From the NCBI RefSeq assembly GCF_002865645.1, contig NW_020194667.1:558001-622000 (forward strand): 64,000 nt of DNA, given 5' to 3'. Below are positions 11,464-22,899 of the stretch, piece by piece. The notes beneath the pieces are model-generated. The model saw only the letters and a list, made by a program, of their open reading frames with translations. It had not been told where the DNA came from and ran no database searches. Every line of letters begins with the position of its first letter. Within the stretch, counting starts at the first letter, position 1. The DNA comes from Hyaloscypha bicolor E. Taxonomy: Eukaryota > Ascomycota > Leotiomycetes > Helotiales > Hyaloscyphaceae. Both the position numbers and the translations under genes were made by a program.

Positions 11464-13665
11464 CTCGAGCTCCCGCTTAAATGCACGCCCCGCTTAAATG
11501 CACGCTTCACCAATAAACCACCCCCTCTCTTTAAATACCCACAAAATGGTTAATGAAGACGATATGAAGAAGGCTCTGGCCGAAATCGAAAGCTCTAAAG
11601 CTCCTGATTATACTATAATAGCCAGAAAGTATGGGTTAATGCGATCTACGCTATCCAGATGTACTAGAGGACAAACCACCTCCCGAGCGGAATTCCAGTT
11701 TTAAATCCACTAATATCTTACTAATACTTAAGAGTATATTCTAATTAATTAAATTAATCGCCTTACTAAGTGCGGGATCCCTCTAACTAGTCAAATAGTC
11801 AAGAACTTTATAGAAGAGATAATTAGATATACTATAGGGAAGAACTAGATTTCTTAATTTTGCTAGTGGTACTAAAGTGAGCTAAAAAGCTTATATTTAT
11901 ATAATATCGAGAATTAATATATTAAGGACAAATATAGCCCTATATATAAGTTATTTTTTAATCTAGTTAAGTATTCTTTTATATTACTTTATTATATTTT
12001 ACGAGAATTACCTACTAATATATATCCTATCCTAGTTATTCTAAGCTATTAAATATAATTATATTACGGCTAATAATATATATAATTAGGACGAAAAGGG
12101 CTTCTTAATTAGAGTTATATAAGTAATAAAGCAAATTATATCTAAAGAGGTATATAAATTAGAGAGAGTTAAGTAAGCTGCTTATAATAAAAATCACGAA
12201 TTTATTACTTGTTTAGTATATATTTTTATAATTAGAAAAAGGGTTCCTATAATCCTATTATATACTAGTAAATTATTTAATTTACGAAATACCTAGATAT
12301 AAGATTTATAAGAGTAAAACAACTTCTTTTTTAGTATATTAAGTAATAGATAAAGTAATAATATATAAGGGCTTTAATAGCTTACTAAAGTCTTTAAACT
12401 AGCCATATAACCTTCTTCTCCTTATATAAAGCGCCTTTTAATTATTAATAGCTATTTAAGCTATATAAATATAATATTTATTAATAAATATTAGAACCTT
12501 TATATTATACTTCTTATTTTACTTCCTTACTTAATATATTGATTTTAACCTTTAGATATAATACTTTTTGGTCTTTTATTCTTTATATACTCAAAGAAAC
12601 TTAATAAATAGCAAGAATAAAGCCTTGGCTACTCGTTAATAAAGAAGAAATAATTCCTAAAGCTATTTTATCTAGCCTGGAATAGTACCTTTACTATAGA
12701 GAATATTTAGAAGGTATTTGCAAAGCCTGGTATTTAGCCATATAATCCTATTCTTGTTTTAAAGATTATTTACTATCTAATTATTTTCCCAGAGGCCATT
12801 TAACCTATACCTTTATTAATTTAATAATTAAAGACTCTATAATCTGCGAAATCGATTCGATACTTCCAAGCTAACTTTCGCAAAAATCCGTCCCAAGCAA
12901 AGCTTGAGAAGCTCTTTAGAGCTAATAAAGAGCTAGCTATATAAGCCGTACTTGATAGATATATAAAAGAAGGGTTACTTGAGGTATTAAAGGACAAAAA
13001 AAAGAGTAAGGCTTATGGGAAGCAGCTAAATATCTTGGAAGAGAAGTATATGAAGCTAATACTCTTCTCTATAAATAATATTTGATGTATACAGGAGCTT
13101 TTTACTAAAAAAGAGGTATTTGCGAAATCTGAACGGATACGAATTAATACTAAAAAGGCTGCCAAAGCTCTTAAAAAGCAAAAGAACGAAGCTGAGAAGG
13201 CAGAGAAGGCTCTATAAGTAGTAGTAAGGGGGGAGAATATTAATAAAGTGAGAATTAAGGAGAAGGCTAAATTACAAGCTCAAAAAGAGAAGAAAGCTAA
13301 GCAAAAGAAGGTTCCAAAGGCTCTTCTAGTAAGAATTAAGACTCCTGCGAAACCTAGAAAAGTACTAGTTCTCAAAAAGAAGGTTATTTCCTTTATTAAT
13401 AGTAATATTAATAGGGGGGTCCTAGAAACACCGGTAAAACAGAGCTCCTGGGGGCGTACGATAAAACTACGGGTGATTTTTGAGAAGGGGTCTAATTAAT
13501 TTGGGATATTATTTATTAGCTATTAATCTATCTCTATTTTTGATTTCAAGCTAATTGGTCTTGTGGTTAATTAATAATTTAATTTAGAAGTAGGTGAGAG
13601 TGAGGAAAAAAGTTGGTGGGGGCGCGTGCATTTAAGCGGGGCGTGCATTTAAGCGGGAGCTCGAG
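11464..13665 (+). mobile_element. Fot1/pogo-like (Tc1-mariner) transposon, RIP-degraded
   Basis: A 2.2-kb element is bounded by perfect 42-bp terminal inverted repeats (11464-11505 and 13624-13665), flanked on both sides by TA, the Tc1-mariner target duplication. Each repeat begins CTCGAGCTC and contains the word CCCGCTTAAATGCACG twice in tandem. Just inside, ATG 11543 starts an intact N-terminal stretch (MVNEDDMKKALAEIESSKAP, then YGLMRSTLSR), the psq-type helix-turn-helix of Fot1/pogo transposases. Beyond about 11705 the interior is very AT-rich and full of stops, though scraps such as NYDEKGFLIG of the DDE domain persist. This pattern is what RIP leaves. The element cannot be autonomous. 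Confidence 0.85.
11543..11704 (+). pseudogene. N-terminal remnant of a Fot1/pogo transposase
   Basis: The open frame reads MVNEDDMKKALAEIESSKAP, then a Pipsqueak-like HTH (ARKYGLMRSTLSR), then RGQTTSRAEFQF and a stop at 11702-11704. Relatives continue through a CENP-B-type DNA-binding half and a DDE endonuclease; here both are destroyed by stops in AT-rich sequence. The first 160 bp keep normal base composition, unlike the rest. Confidence 0.75.
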
Positions 13666-13667
13666 TA

Positions 13668-14008
13668 CGTTTTATTTAAAACAAACCTTCGGACTTCAAC
13701 TGCAACCGATTCTAACACTCCTTGTAGGAAGATCATCCACAGAATCAACGGTCCGAAAGCTCGAGATGCTGCATGCAAAAGCAGACGAGTGGGCCAAGAA
13801 ATACACTTCGGTCTTCGCCACCGCCAAATACGAAGTCATCTGCTTTATCTACAAAGGAGATAGGAGGCATATTAGAGCCAAGACGAGAGCAGTAGACCTG
13901 GGACCGACGAATGGCGTCGAGAGGGTTATTCAGCCCAAAACATACCCCAGATACCTCGGAATTATCCTAGATTTAGAATCCAACGATATAAAGTATACAG
14001 ATATATAA
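13668..14008 (+). pseudogene. LINE-type reverse transcriptase fragment
   Basis: The plus frame reads STESTVRKLEMLHAKADEWA, KYTSVFATAKYEVICFIYKG and YPRYLGIILDLESN. This matches the part of non-LTR retrotransposon reverse transcriptases just after the catalytic palm (the family's typical text is 'LE.LH..C..WA..H...FAP.KYELIHF', then 'RYLGVILD'). The catalytic YxDD and everything downstream are missing, and the left end abuts the Fot1-like element. It is a truncated relic. Confidence 0.6.
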
Positions 14009-14478
14009 AGGGGAGAGGTAGTAAGTAGATCTATGCCCAAGGCTTTATTACGAGCTTATTCTGTGATGAAAGACCATCTTGCGCTTGGGCGGTGAGTAGG
14101 AAGGATATAGATATATAATTAACATAGCTGTGGACCTGTGTTTATATATACCGCAGCAACACTTCTCTTCTGACCGCCCGTGCTTTATGCTCAATGATAT
14201 GTGGAACTGATGTGAATATTAAGTGGTCCTCGATATTATTGTATCAAATTAACCTCGAGAATTTATGCAACAAAAGCTTAACACAGATTCACCCTTGACT
14301 TCCAAGAAGTCTCTCAATATACCAGAAACCTTGGAACATTGAAGCGATGTGCAACAAAACGCTCGAGTTCCATGATTCACCACCTCCTTGTTCGAAATGC
14401 TGCCGTCAAAACAGGCATGAGGCACTGGCCTCTCCTAACCATCGTTCTGGACAGCGGATCGATTTTTTTCTTTCTCAT
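14009..14478. other. No gene seen
   Basis: Short frames only. The segment 14300-14355 resembles 60-115 of this window (dispersed repeat). The rest separates the LINE scrap from the broken phosphoesterase. Confidence 0.3.
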
Positions 14479-15468
14479 CTAGTTATCAGCCTTAACAGTA
14501 GAGAGAAAAGTGTAAAACTTAGACGTCCCTCCAATCTTCTTGCGAGGTACACTCCAATTCCTCCACTCCCTCGGCTGGATGCAGAAGCCTTCTTTTGATG
14601 AAGGATCTCGAGTCTCATCGCCGTCCCATCTGATTACTATATACCCTGACCTCATGTTGAACAAAGTTAGCTGACCAATGCGTATGTCCAAAAACACAAA
14701 CATTCCCCATCCCGCGCCCGTTCATTCCCTCTCCCCATAAAATATCAACCTGCGCCTAAGACCAATATTGCCCAACACCATCCCGATCCGGCTTCGATGT
14801 AGGAATTATACACGGTACATAATGCGTTATGACGATAAGCACCCTCTCGGGATCTTTTTCCACTATACGAATTCTCCCAATCTCAAGTTTAAGCCAGTCC
14901 AAGTCCTTTCTATGACGAGCGTTGCGTTAAGTCGTCTCCGTGTTTTTCCCGACTATAGCACTATCAAAGCTCGCAACATTATGTTTAATATGATCCTCGC
15001 GGTGATGAGACCAGAGCGTACACCCCAAAATCGACGGCAACAACGACCTCAAAGGCTGTCTCGTGCCAGACCGCAACATTTCCACGAGAGATGGGGTAAA
15101 GCAGACTGGGACGTCGCGCGTCCATGAATAGACCACCCTGCTATAAATATGCGTCTTATTGTTCAGAATGCTGGCAAAGATAGCAGGGCATGATTTCATG
15201 GCTGATGGGTACAATGTTTGAGGACTGCTATTACGCGATTGAACTTCTGGCACATGCGCGCAGGAAGTCGAAGTAGCCCCGAAAGTTGGGGGCGAGCGGT
15301 ACTAGGTGTCTTTCTGGCGGATTGTGGACCCTGTATCCGGCGAGGAGGGGGCAGCCGACGCCGAGGGAGCTTGGCGATGTCGGATATGTTGTAGGGGCCG
15401 TCGTGCTCGTAGAGGTCGGAGGCTACTTGGAAGCGGATCTTCCGCTTGATGGATGTCGTGGCAGACAT
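14479..15468 (-). pseudogene. Calcineurin-like metallophosphoesterase pseudogene
   Basis: The minus-strand start MSATTSIKRKIRFQVASDL is the typical opening of a fungal Ser/Thr phosphatase-like family (family text 'IQIASDLHLE'). Further pieces lie in shifting frames: SILGCTLWSH near 15020, KDLDWLKLEIGRI and VLIVITHYVP near 14850-14900, and VCVFGHTHWSANFVQHEVRV near 14660-14700. The HY-P and GHTH motifs are metal-site motifs of the superfamily. At least one frameshift lies between 15200 and 15400, and a TAG follows QYWS near 14765. No functional product is expected from this copy. Confidence 0.65.
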
Positions 15469-15474
15469 GATTAA

Positions 15475-16107
15475 TACTTATATTTTGCAGGTATAGCGGA
15501 CAGCGATGAGTGATGTGAGAAGAAAATGAGATGTACTGTACTAATTTGAAGGATTTTCCCCGAGAGTGCTCTCAATTAACAAAAGTCTCGAAATTTCTTT
15601 GTCTCCATCACGAGGCCACCGCTGTGGCCCACCGATTACGAGCAATTGGGATAGGGTAGTTGGAACCAGACGAAAAATGTTGGGGAAGAAATGGTTATTG
15701 CAGAGCTCAGGAATGCCAGAGAGAGACAAAGTCTTCTGAACCCGGCTAAAGCAATCGTTTACTCGCAATAACGCTCGATGCATTCAAATATACAGATTGA
15801 ATAAGAAAATAAGTCCAACGAGTATTGGAAATGTCAAATTCGGACAATTGAAAATGCAGTAGCGATTGACGGAAATTGTACCGGCTGAACTCAACTCGAG
15901 AAGGGATACTCCCTACTACTATATTCCTCTCCTGTCTCGCCTTGCCCATTTCTATAACATCTCTCCATCGCTCACGACCATGGCATCTTCTTCTGCTGGA
16001 ACAAGAACTTAAAAATTTAGGTGTGGGTATTATTGCTTGCTGAGGAGGTAAAGTAGGGATGGACCCAAATGTCAATGTCGAGAGGACTGTTGGCCGGAAT
16101 CATCCTC
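15475..16107. other. No gene seen between the phosphoesterase remnant and GST
   Basis: Two short minus-strand frames (15541-15783 and 15746-16075) have no recognisable content. This is the 3' flank of the GST gene. Confidence 0.35.
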
Positions 16108-16869
16108 TTAAAACAGCGTAAGATCATATCCGTTACCTTTCTCCAACCCCCTCTTCCAAGCTGGCCGCTCCCAAACTCTCTGCCTCCAAGCCGAAATCTT
16201 AGGATGATCCTTCTCTAAGTCTGCCCACTTCCTCATATGTATGTAGTCGATTGGAAAACTCAACATGATATCCGCTCTCCCAAACTCCTTGCCATTGAAC
16301 CACTCGTTATCGCTCAATTCGCCCTCCAAGAACGCCATGCTCTTCTTGAACTCACCTGTCGTGAAGTTCTTCTGTATGCCTTTGCGGAAAGCTCGTGCGA
16401 TATACACGAGCGGCCATGGGGTGTGTTTCGCAGCCAGATCAAACATCAGCTCGACTGTTGTCAATGGGCCCAAACTGGCGCCCGCATAGGAGTTCAAGAT
16501 TTCATCCTTGACCCAATCGCTTGGCGCGTGCTTGCCAGTCGTATCGTAGGTCTTGAGGATGTATGCGGAGATGGCGCTGCGTTCGATGATGGTTCGACCG
16601 TCTGCCGCGACGAAGACAGGAGACTTTCCAAGCTGTTGGACATCGAGAAGTTCAGGTGGCGCACGATGGCCTTGATCTCGTTTGTAGAGGACCAGATTGT
16701 ATTCGACATCGACCTCTTCGAGGAGCCAGACAATGCTTTGTGATTGCGAGTCCTGTGAGAAGAATTAACTGCTGCGACGGGAACGGGTGGGGCAGCGAAC
16801 AGAGAGGTGGTGAAGGGTTGGCAGTCCTGCCTTCGGAGCAGCTTCTGGAGTAGCTTCCTTGGCCGACAT
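16108..16869 (-). CDS. Glutathione S-transferase
   Basis: There are two exons, 16869-16801 and 16752-16108, with a 48-bp intron (16753-16800), giving 237 residues. Exon 1 is MSAKEATPEAAPKAGLPTLH and continues HLS; exon 2 opens DSQSQSIVWLLEEVDVEYNL, so the intron falls in the usual N-terminal position. The thioredoxin-like half carries the GSH-site signature APPEL..QQLGKSPVF and the ER(S) motif IIERSAISAYIL. The all-alpha C-terminal half includes EFGRADIMLSFPIDYI. It conjugates glutathione to electrophiles in the cytosol. It is divergent from the dehydrogenase across 580 bp. The donor (GTTCGC) is not consensus, but the splice fits frame and family. Confidence 0.88.
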
Positions 16870-17449
16870 GGTGCTCGATTTGCGGAGTGAAGTGAAGTGC
16901 CGCAGAATGCGATTGAGGGTTGCGATGGTGAAGGCTGGAGGAAACGACGTCTCCTCATTCCTGCAGACCTCACATGCTGGTAACCTGGTATTCGCCCACC
17001 ATTCGGTGGATGGTCGTTACGAACGTGCCTCCCCTTCCCCAGACACCACGCTACTGTGGGCTTAGCTCATGTAACATCATTTCTCCCATCCAAAATTTCC
17101 TCATTTCCTCTCTTCAAAGCCGTTTGAGAATGGGTTTCGTGATATTTCCAAAGTTGGACGGGGAAATTTCCCTTTTATGGAAGAACTTAAAAGGCAAGGA
17201 TGGCTGCATATGCAAGATCGCTGGGCAAGCCGTTAGCCGGAGAGAACCTCAACCTCTCATCTCAGCCATTGAACGCCTCTCGTGGTCGCGTGAGAGGGAC
17301 AGACAGCAAGTGAACTGCCTGTAGAAAAGCTCTTCGTTCCCCTTCTCGAGCACATTTGGTCTTGAGTACTCATCGTTTTCCACTTCAACTGAGCTCTTCT
17401 GCATCTCGAGATACTCACCGCTCCTGTACTTAAGTCACTTCGTACCACC
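16870..17449. promoter_or_regulatory. Divergent promoter between GST and D-2-hydroxyacid dehydrogenase
   Basis: The 580 bp between two outward-facing start codons hold no supported gene and must carry both promoters. No specific operator was identified. The two genes may share regulation; that is inference from position only. Confidence 0.5.
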
Positions 17450-18683
17450 ATGGCATCCACTTCGGGCTCTAAACCGATCGTCCTCCACATTGGCGATCCT
17501 GTCAAGTGGAACACAGCATTCTACGACATATTCTCGAAAGATTTCACCGTCCTTCGTCCTTCGTTAGAAGAACGTCAACGAGATGCATTCATGAAAGGGC
17601 TGAAGGAAGGAAAGTGGGGCAACTTCTCTGCGATATTTCGTCCCTTTTGGAATACAGGGGGTGAGATGGGTCGTTGGGACAAAGAAATGATCCCATTGAT
17701 CCCCAAATCGTGCAAGATCTTTGCCTCTGCTGGCGCTGGCTTCGATTGGGCTGATGTTGATATTTTGGCCGAGAGAGGTACCTTCTTGTCCCCAAATCTT
17801 CCAGATGCAAAGCTGACACAGATTTCGCTAGGGATTGTGTACTGCAACAGGTGCCACCTAACATCTTGGATTGGTTCTATCCATTTCTAACATCGTCCAG
17901 CGCATTAGCTTCCACCGAAGCCGTTGCGGACTTCGCAATCTTCCTCATCTTGGCGACATTCCGCAACCTCAATTGGTGCACGACCGCTGCTCGCTCATCA
18001 GCAACAGACTTCACGTATTGTCATCAGAACACCGCAGCCCTCTCTCACAATCCTCGTGGCAATAACCTCGGTGTTATCGGACTCGGCAACATCGGGTTTG
18101 AAATCGCGCGGAAAGCTTACCTGGCATTTGGAATGAAAATCAAGTACTTCGATGTTATTCGCAAATCCAAATCCAAAGAGGCTGAGATCGAAGCGGAATT
18201 CTTCACGGACGTTGACGCTATGCTTGCGATTAGCGATTGTGTGGTTCTTGCAACACCTGCTAGCCCAGATGGCAGGAAGCTCATAACCAAGGAACGACTC
18301 TCAAAGATGAAGAAGGGGAGTAGGTTTGTGAATATTGCTCGAGGTGTCCTCGTTGATGAGGAGGCTTTGGCTGATGCAGTTGAGGATGGGACTCTGGTTG
18401 GTGTGGGCTTAGATGTCCATGAGAACGAGCCGAAGGTCAGCGAAAGGTTGAAGAGGTTGAGGGAGGTTAACCTCACAGCACACAATGCTGGAGGTACTCT
18501 GGAAACGTAAGTACGTAAATCCCATACCAGGACTTGATTACTGATTGTCGCAGTCACATTGGATTCGAGGAGCTGGCAATGAGAAACATCGACGCCGTGC
18601 TCAAAGGCAAAGAACCGCTGACACCAGTCAACAAGCACTTGATCATCGTCCCTGCAAGCAAAATTGGCAAAGTCAAACTTTGA
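17450..18683 (+). CDS. D-isomer-specific 2-hydroxyacid dehydrogenase
   Basis: Four exons (17450-17777, 17832-17850, 17901-18506, 18554-18683), including a 19-bp micro-exon, give 360 residues. The NAD-binding Rossmann motif is LGVIGLGNIGFEIARKA. Catalytic residues of the family are present: Arg in NIARGVLVDEEAL, Glu in HENEP, His in LTAHNAGG. The family reduces 2-keto acids (glyoxylate, hydroxypyruvate and similar) to D-2-hydroxy acids with NAD(P)H in the cytosol; the substrate cannot be read from sequence. The micro-exon restores GIVYCN followed by SALASTEAVADFAIF, the expected join before the cofactor domain. A naive reading without introns would stop at 17890. Confidence 0.93.
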
Positions 18684-19126
18684 ACCCGGAACCTTGACTT
18701 CAACTAATTGGCTTTGTAGAGTTAAAGTAGATATGATTCGTGCCTCAAAAGCTCATTTGAATGCATTCAGTTATTTCCATGCAACGATTTACGAATCAAG
18801 CATGAATTACGTAATGACCAGATATGGCCTCTCCTCCCTGATCCACGTGAAGGAGCTAACTTCAACAATTGACAAAATTGATCACGTATCAGTTCGCGTC
18901 TCACCCAACTAGCCAGATACATGTAAGACGGGGGAGGCGAATTTGGGATATTCCGCAGCCACAGCGAATCAAGCGTTTTTCAGCGGCCGACAGCAGTCTC
19001 TTTTCCAAACGAAAACAGCTCGTATTCAAATCCATCTCTCAATTTCGTCGGGTTTCATTCTTTTCATTCTTTTCATTCTTTTCATTTCATTCTCCTTCTC
19101 CTTCTTCCTTCTTTAGCAGATTTCCA
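18684..19126. other. Intergenic region before the FAD monooxygenase
   Basis: No gene seen. Close to the start codon there is a T/C-rich leader with four near-tandem TTTTCATTC units (about 19055-19095), likely promoter or 5' untranslated sequence of the monooxygenase. Confidence 0.4.
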
Positions 19127-20944
19127 ATGGCGAAAATAGAATTAGACATCATCGTTGTCGGGGCTGGCATTGCTGGCCTGGCGGCCGCGGTTTCTCTTAG
19201 TCGTGCAGGGCACAATGTTACTGTGAACTTGTACATTCGAGTTCCGAAAGATCGAAATCCTGATCCGTTTCTAGGTATTGGAGAAGTCAAAATTCAAGCT
19301 CGAAGCTGGGTTTATGATTGCCATTGGCCCAACCGGCGTCAGTGTATTGAGTTCGTTAGGTGAGGACTGAGAATCTTGCATTGAGAGCAGAATATCATCA
19401 TTAACCAATACTTTCTTGATAGGATTCGACTTTGCCAGAGGGAGGCCTTCGCATACTAATTTTGTGGGTGTTGCCTAGATGGCAATGGAGGTGTTGGGGT
19501 ACTGATTGCGAGAGTAGGTTGCAACGTATGACGGCCAGACTTTGGAATGCAACCACCATGTCGATGTTCGGTCTCAATCAAAGGTATGACCTCGCATGAC
19601 AGATATAATATCCAGACTGATTCAGTTACCTCACAGAATTCCAGTGGAGCAATGACATTCTATCGTCCAGATCTCCACAGCGAACTTTTGAGATTATGTA
19701 TGTTACAATCTAGTGAATACAAGTCACCCAAACTTCTCCTTGGATCTGAGGTTGCGACTGTGGTAGGTCCTCCCTTCCGTACCAGGGACATACTTTAAAG
19801 TGTACAGGATATCAACAACGCGACCGTTGTTCTCACAAATGGATCGTCTATTTCTGGCGACTTAGTTATCGGAGCTGACGGAGAACGGGTAAGCACCCTC
19901 CTTCAGCCCGTCTTGGATCTTCCATTGAAAGCTAATCGTGAAAGCAGTCACTCGTGAAAGCAGCATTCAAAGAACTAGATACATTACGCCCAGCACCATA
20001 TCGCATTTTCCGCGCCATCGTACCAACGGAAACTTTGGTCGATAATAAGAGGCAGTGGCCTGTGCTGTCTTTGACAACCTCGAAGTTTGCTATTTTCCGG
20101 AAAGGGACAAGGATTTTGAGCTGGTTTGAGGGAAGGGAGTAAGTTCTCGCTTCGAAGGAGCTTCAGAGGGGTCAGAGCTGATGGAAACAGTGGTTTCCTG
20201 CAAGACCTGGAAGCGGGTTATAATATCTCTCTTGATGAAGATCAGGGCCCAGGTGAGTTTACACTTCCTTCAGTCACATTTATATCCATTAACAAGAAGC
20301 AGAAACAGATCCAGTGAAAGTTAAGCAAAAGATGCTCCACACCTTCTCGGACTACCATCCCAGTATACTTGCTGCTCTGCGGTTTGTTGTTCTTCTCCTT
20401 CGATTTCCGCAACTGAATGCCATACTGACAAACTCAAACAGAAAAGCAGAGCGAGTCTCCGACTGGCCAGTCTACTACTCTACTCCCCTCGCACACCTAC
20501 ACAAAGGGCGCGCTGTCCTCATCGGCGACGCTGCGCACTCTATGCTGCCCACTACCGGCCAGGGCGGCACGCAATCTCTAGAAGACATATGCGCACTTGC
20601 GATTTTCCTGCATAGTGATAGTTTGAAAGGGAAAAGAGAGAGACAGGTGGAGGAGAGGTTGGCAATGTTTGAGGAATTGAGAAAGGAGAGGATGGCGATT
20701 GTGCAGGCGGGTAGTGGGATAATGTTTGGTGATGAGGAGAGGTTGGAGAAAACGAAATGGGGACAGGTGCTTAAAAGGGCGGGAATTAGAGATGGGGAAG
20801 GGCATTTGAGGTTTTTGTATCAGTGAGTGGATTTTGTTTTCCTTGAAAGGGGGAGGATGGAAGGCTAATTGGAGTAGGTATGATATTTTTGAAGAGAGTC
20901 GGAAGGCGTTGGAGGAAGGGATGCGGGCCAAGGCTCGTCTATAG
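19127..20944 (+). CDS. FAD-dependent monooxygenase (salicylate hydroxylase-like)
   Basis: Eleven exons and ten introns of 45-63 bp give 424 residues. Exons: 19127-19222, 19275-19359, 19423-19463, 19518-19583, 19637-19762, 19808-19888, 19948-20138, 20191-20252, 20303-20381, 20442-20822, 20878-20944. All junctions keep phase. The FAD motifs are in order: GxGxxG at the N-terminus (IIVVGAGIAGLAAAVSLSRA), DG motif (DLVIGADGERS), and GD motif (AVLIGDAAHSMLPTTGQGG). These are the group A aromatic hydroxylase signatures, so it should hydroxylate an aromatic or terpenoid acid using NAD(P)H and oxygen. The substrate is unknown. Without the 54-bp intron at 19464-19517 it looks frameshifted; with it the gene is intact. 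The true 3' end uses an intron after FLYQ. Confidence 0.88.
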
Positions 20945-21435
20945 TGTTACGTTGAGCTGGATCAAGGACAACAGCATCCAAATGATCAATCATTGATCTC
21001 GCGAGAATACATGGATCCAGTGATGGGGGTTCATCCAACCATTTTGCTAGCCCTGGAGCCAAGTCCCGTCGTCCGATGCTCCCCGGATTCTGTGCCACGT
21101 TAGGCTGCGGCTCTCACGAAGTAGCGCACGCTATGGAAAGCTTCGCCTCGGTCTACAATTTCTTGTCCCGAAGAAGCGCTTAAGTTTACGGAGTATTTAT
21201 GCTTGTTGTTTCATTGGAGAAACTCTAAACTATTTCCAGCTGGCTACACCTCGGATCGCAAGGTCGCCACGCGTCTCGCTGGCGTGGGGTATCCACTGAA
21301 ACGACGACCCGTCAAAGCGACGACGTACCTATAATAATCTACTTATTGTTCATAACCTTTTCAATTCTCTCTATTTGAGATCCCTCTCAAGCCAAACGAT
21401 GGCAAAGCTGTAAAATTTCACTCAATTCTTTGAAA
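20945..21435. other. Intergenic region before the mannosyltransferase
   Basis: No gene seen. A short minus frame at 20865-21098 overlaps the monooxygenase 3' end and has no recognisable content. The segment probably holds the promoter of the next gene. Confidence 0.4.
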
Positions 21436-22899
21436 ATGCAACTTCAATCTCATTTTGTCACGACCCAGCGCTCCCGAATCTATTTGCCCCTTTCAATTTT
21501 CGTTATATTTGGAATTACATTCAGTTATTACCATACATTTAATTCTATTCCAGGATTGATTCCCAAGTTCAAGGCCCTCTCCTTATGGTCTTCCAAACCT
21601 TCGAAGTTCTGGTCTTCATTCGCTCCACTGCTAGCAGCTGCTGCGCCAAAATGCTCTCCGCCAGAACGTCCTCCACGAAACGCAGTTGCACAAAATCGAT
21701 TCTATGATAGTCACTGGAAACTTCGATCAGGGGAATCATGGTTGATAGATGAATTCTCGTTTCCGAACCTATTGAACATGAACGACTCGGACCTTGAGTC
21801 TATGCACGACTCTCATTCGCTGTTCGTAGACCTTCTGACCATCAAAGCGCCCAACCTCGAATATGAAAAGGGAACCAAAGGCATTGTGACCTCAGCAGGA
21901 GGCTCCTATTTCCCTGTCCTGATCATAAGCATCCTCATGCTCCGACGAAGCGGCTCCACCCTGCCGATCGAAGTCTTCCTCACCACACCCTCCGAATACG
22001 AGCCCCTCTGCGACTCCGCCCTGCCATCCCTAAATGCAAAATGCATCATTCTCTCAGACCTCCTCATCGACACTCCACATACTTTTACCATCAAAACCTA
22101 CCAGCTGAAAATCTTCGCCATGCTCTTCTCCTCCTTCGAAGATCTCCTATTCCTCGACGCAGATAACTTCCCTATCTATCCACCTGAAGACCTATTCCTT
22201 ACCGAACCATTTACAACACATCATCTGGTCCTCTGGCCCGATTACTGGACTTCCACTGCCTCCCCTTACTTCTCTACTATTACGGGCCTCGATCCCGCTA
22301 TCATCCGCACACGGCCAACGATCGAAGCAGGGCAGATCCTCGTCTCGAAGAAACACCATACAAAGACACTCCTCCTCGCTGCGTATTATAACGTATATAG
22401 CGAGTATTTCTACCGCATAATCTCACAGGGTGGGCCGGGGGAAGGGGATAAAGATACGTTCGCCCCTGCCGCACTGGTGCTAAATAGCACATTCTACACG
22501 GTTGAGTCTCCACCTATGAACCTTGGTATCCGGGCGGCTGGCGGCTCGGCTGTGGTTCAATATGATCCCTCCAACGCAAGGCCATTCTTCATCCACGCCT
22601 CCTGGTGGCCGAAACTCAACGCCCTCAAAAAGATCGAGACAGCGAGAAAATGGGGCAGTGAAGAGAAGAGCAGGGAAATGTTCGGCATGGATGTCGAGAG
22701 GGTGGTTTGGGGACAGATGGTGCAGGTTGCTTGTAATAGCTGGGAGTTTGGGGATTGGGGAGGCGGGAATAAGAGTCTTACGGGGGTGTGTGAGCAGTCG
22801 AGGAAGTGTTTTAGGGATGTTTTTGGGGTGGGGTGGGAGGATGAGGGTGTCGGTGAAGAGAGGGAGGAGGGGTTTTACGGCGGTGGGGGGCTTACTTGA
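21436..22899 (+). CDS. Mnn2/Mnn5-type alpha-1,2-mannosyltransferase
   Basis: A single exon of 487 residues from ATG 21436. It is a type II Golgi protein: short tail, membrane anchor (IYLPLSIFVIFGITFSYY, about residues 13-30), stem, then the catalytic domain. Diagnostic text: GIVTSAGGSYFPVLIISILM, the sugar-nucleotide DxD site FLDADNFP, TIEAGQILVSK, and GPGEGDKDTFAPAAL. This is the Mnn2/Mnn5 family that adds alpha-1,2-mannose branches to the mannan backbone using GDP-mannose. The C-terminal about 30 residues are Gly/Glu-rich. Together with the GH47 gene at 8.9-10.9 kb it means two N-glycan-processing genes lie within 13 kb, though they are not adjacent. Confidence 0.92.
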   Translation: MQLQSHFVTTQRSRIYLPLSIFVIFGITFSYYHTFNSIPGLIPKFKALSLWSSKPSKFWSSFAPLLAAAAPKCSPPERPPRNAVAQNRFYDSHWKLRSGESWLIDEFSFPNLLNMNDSDLESMHDSHSLFVDLLTIKAPNLEYEKGTKGIVTSAGGSYFPVLIISILMLRRSGSTLPIEVFLTTPSEYEPLCDSALPSLNAKCIILSDLLIDTPHTFTIKTYQLKIFAMLFSSFEDLLFLDADNFPIYPPEDLFLTEPFTTHHLVLWPDYWTSTASPYFSTITGLDPAIIRTRPTIEAGQILVSKKHHTKTLLLAAYYNVYSEYFYRIISQGGPGEGDKDTFAPAALVLNSTFYTVESPPMNLGIRAAGGSAVVQYDPSNARPFFIHASWWPKLNALKKIETARKWGSEEKSREMFGMDVERVVWGQMVQVACNSWEFGDWGGGNKSLTGVCEQSRKCFRDVFGVGWEDEGVGEEREEGFYGGGGLT

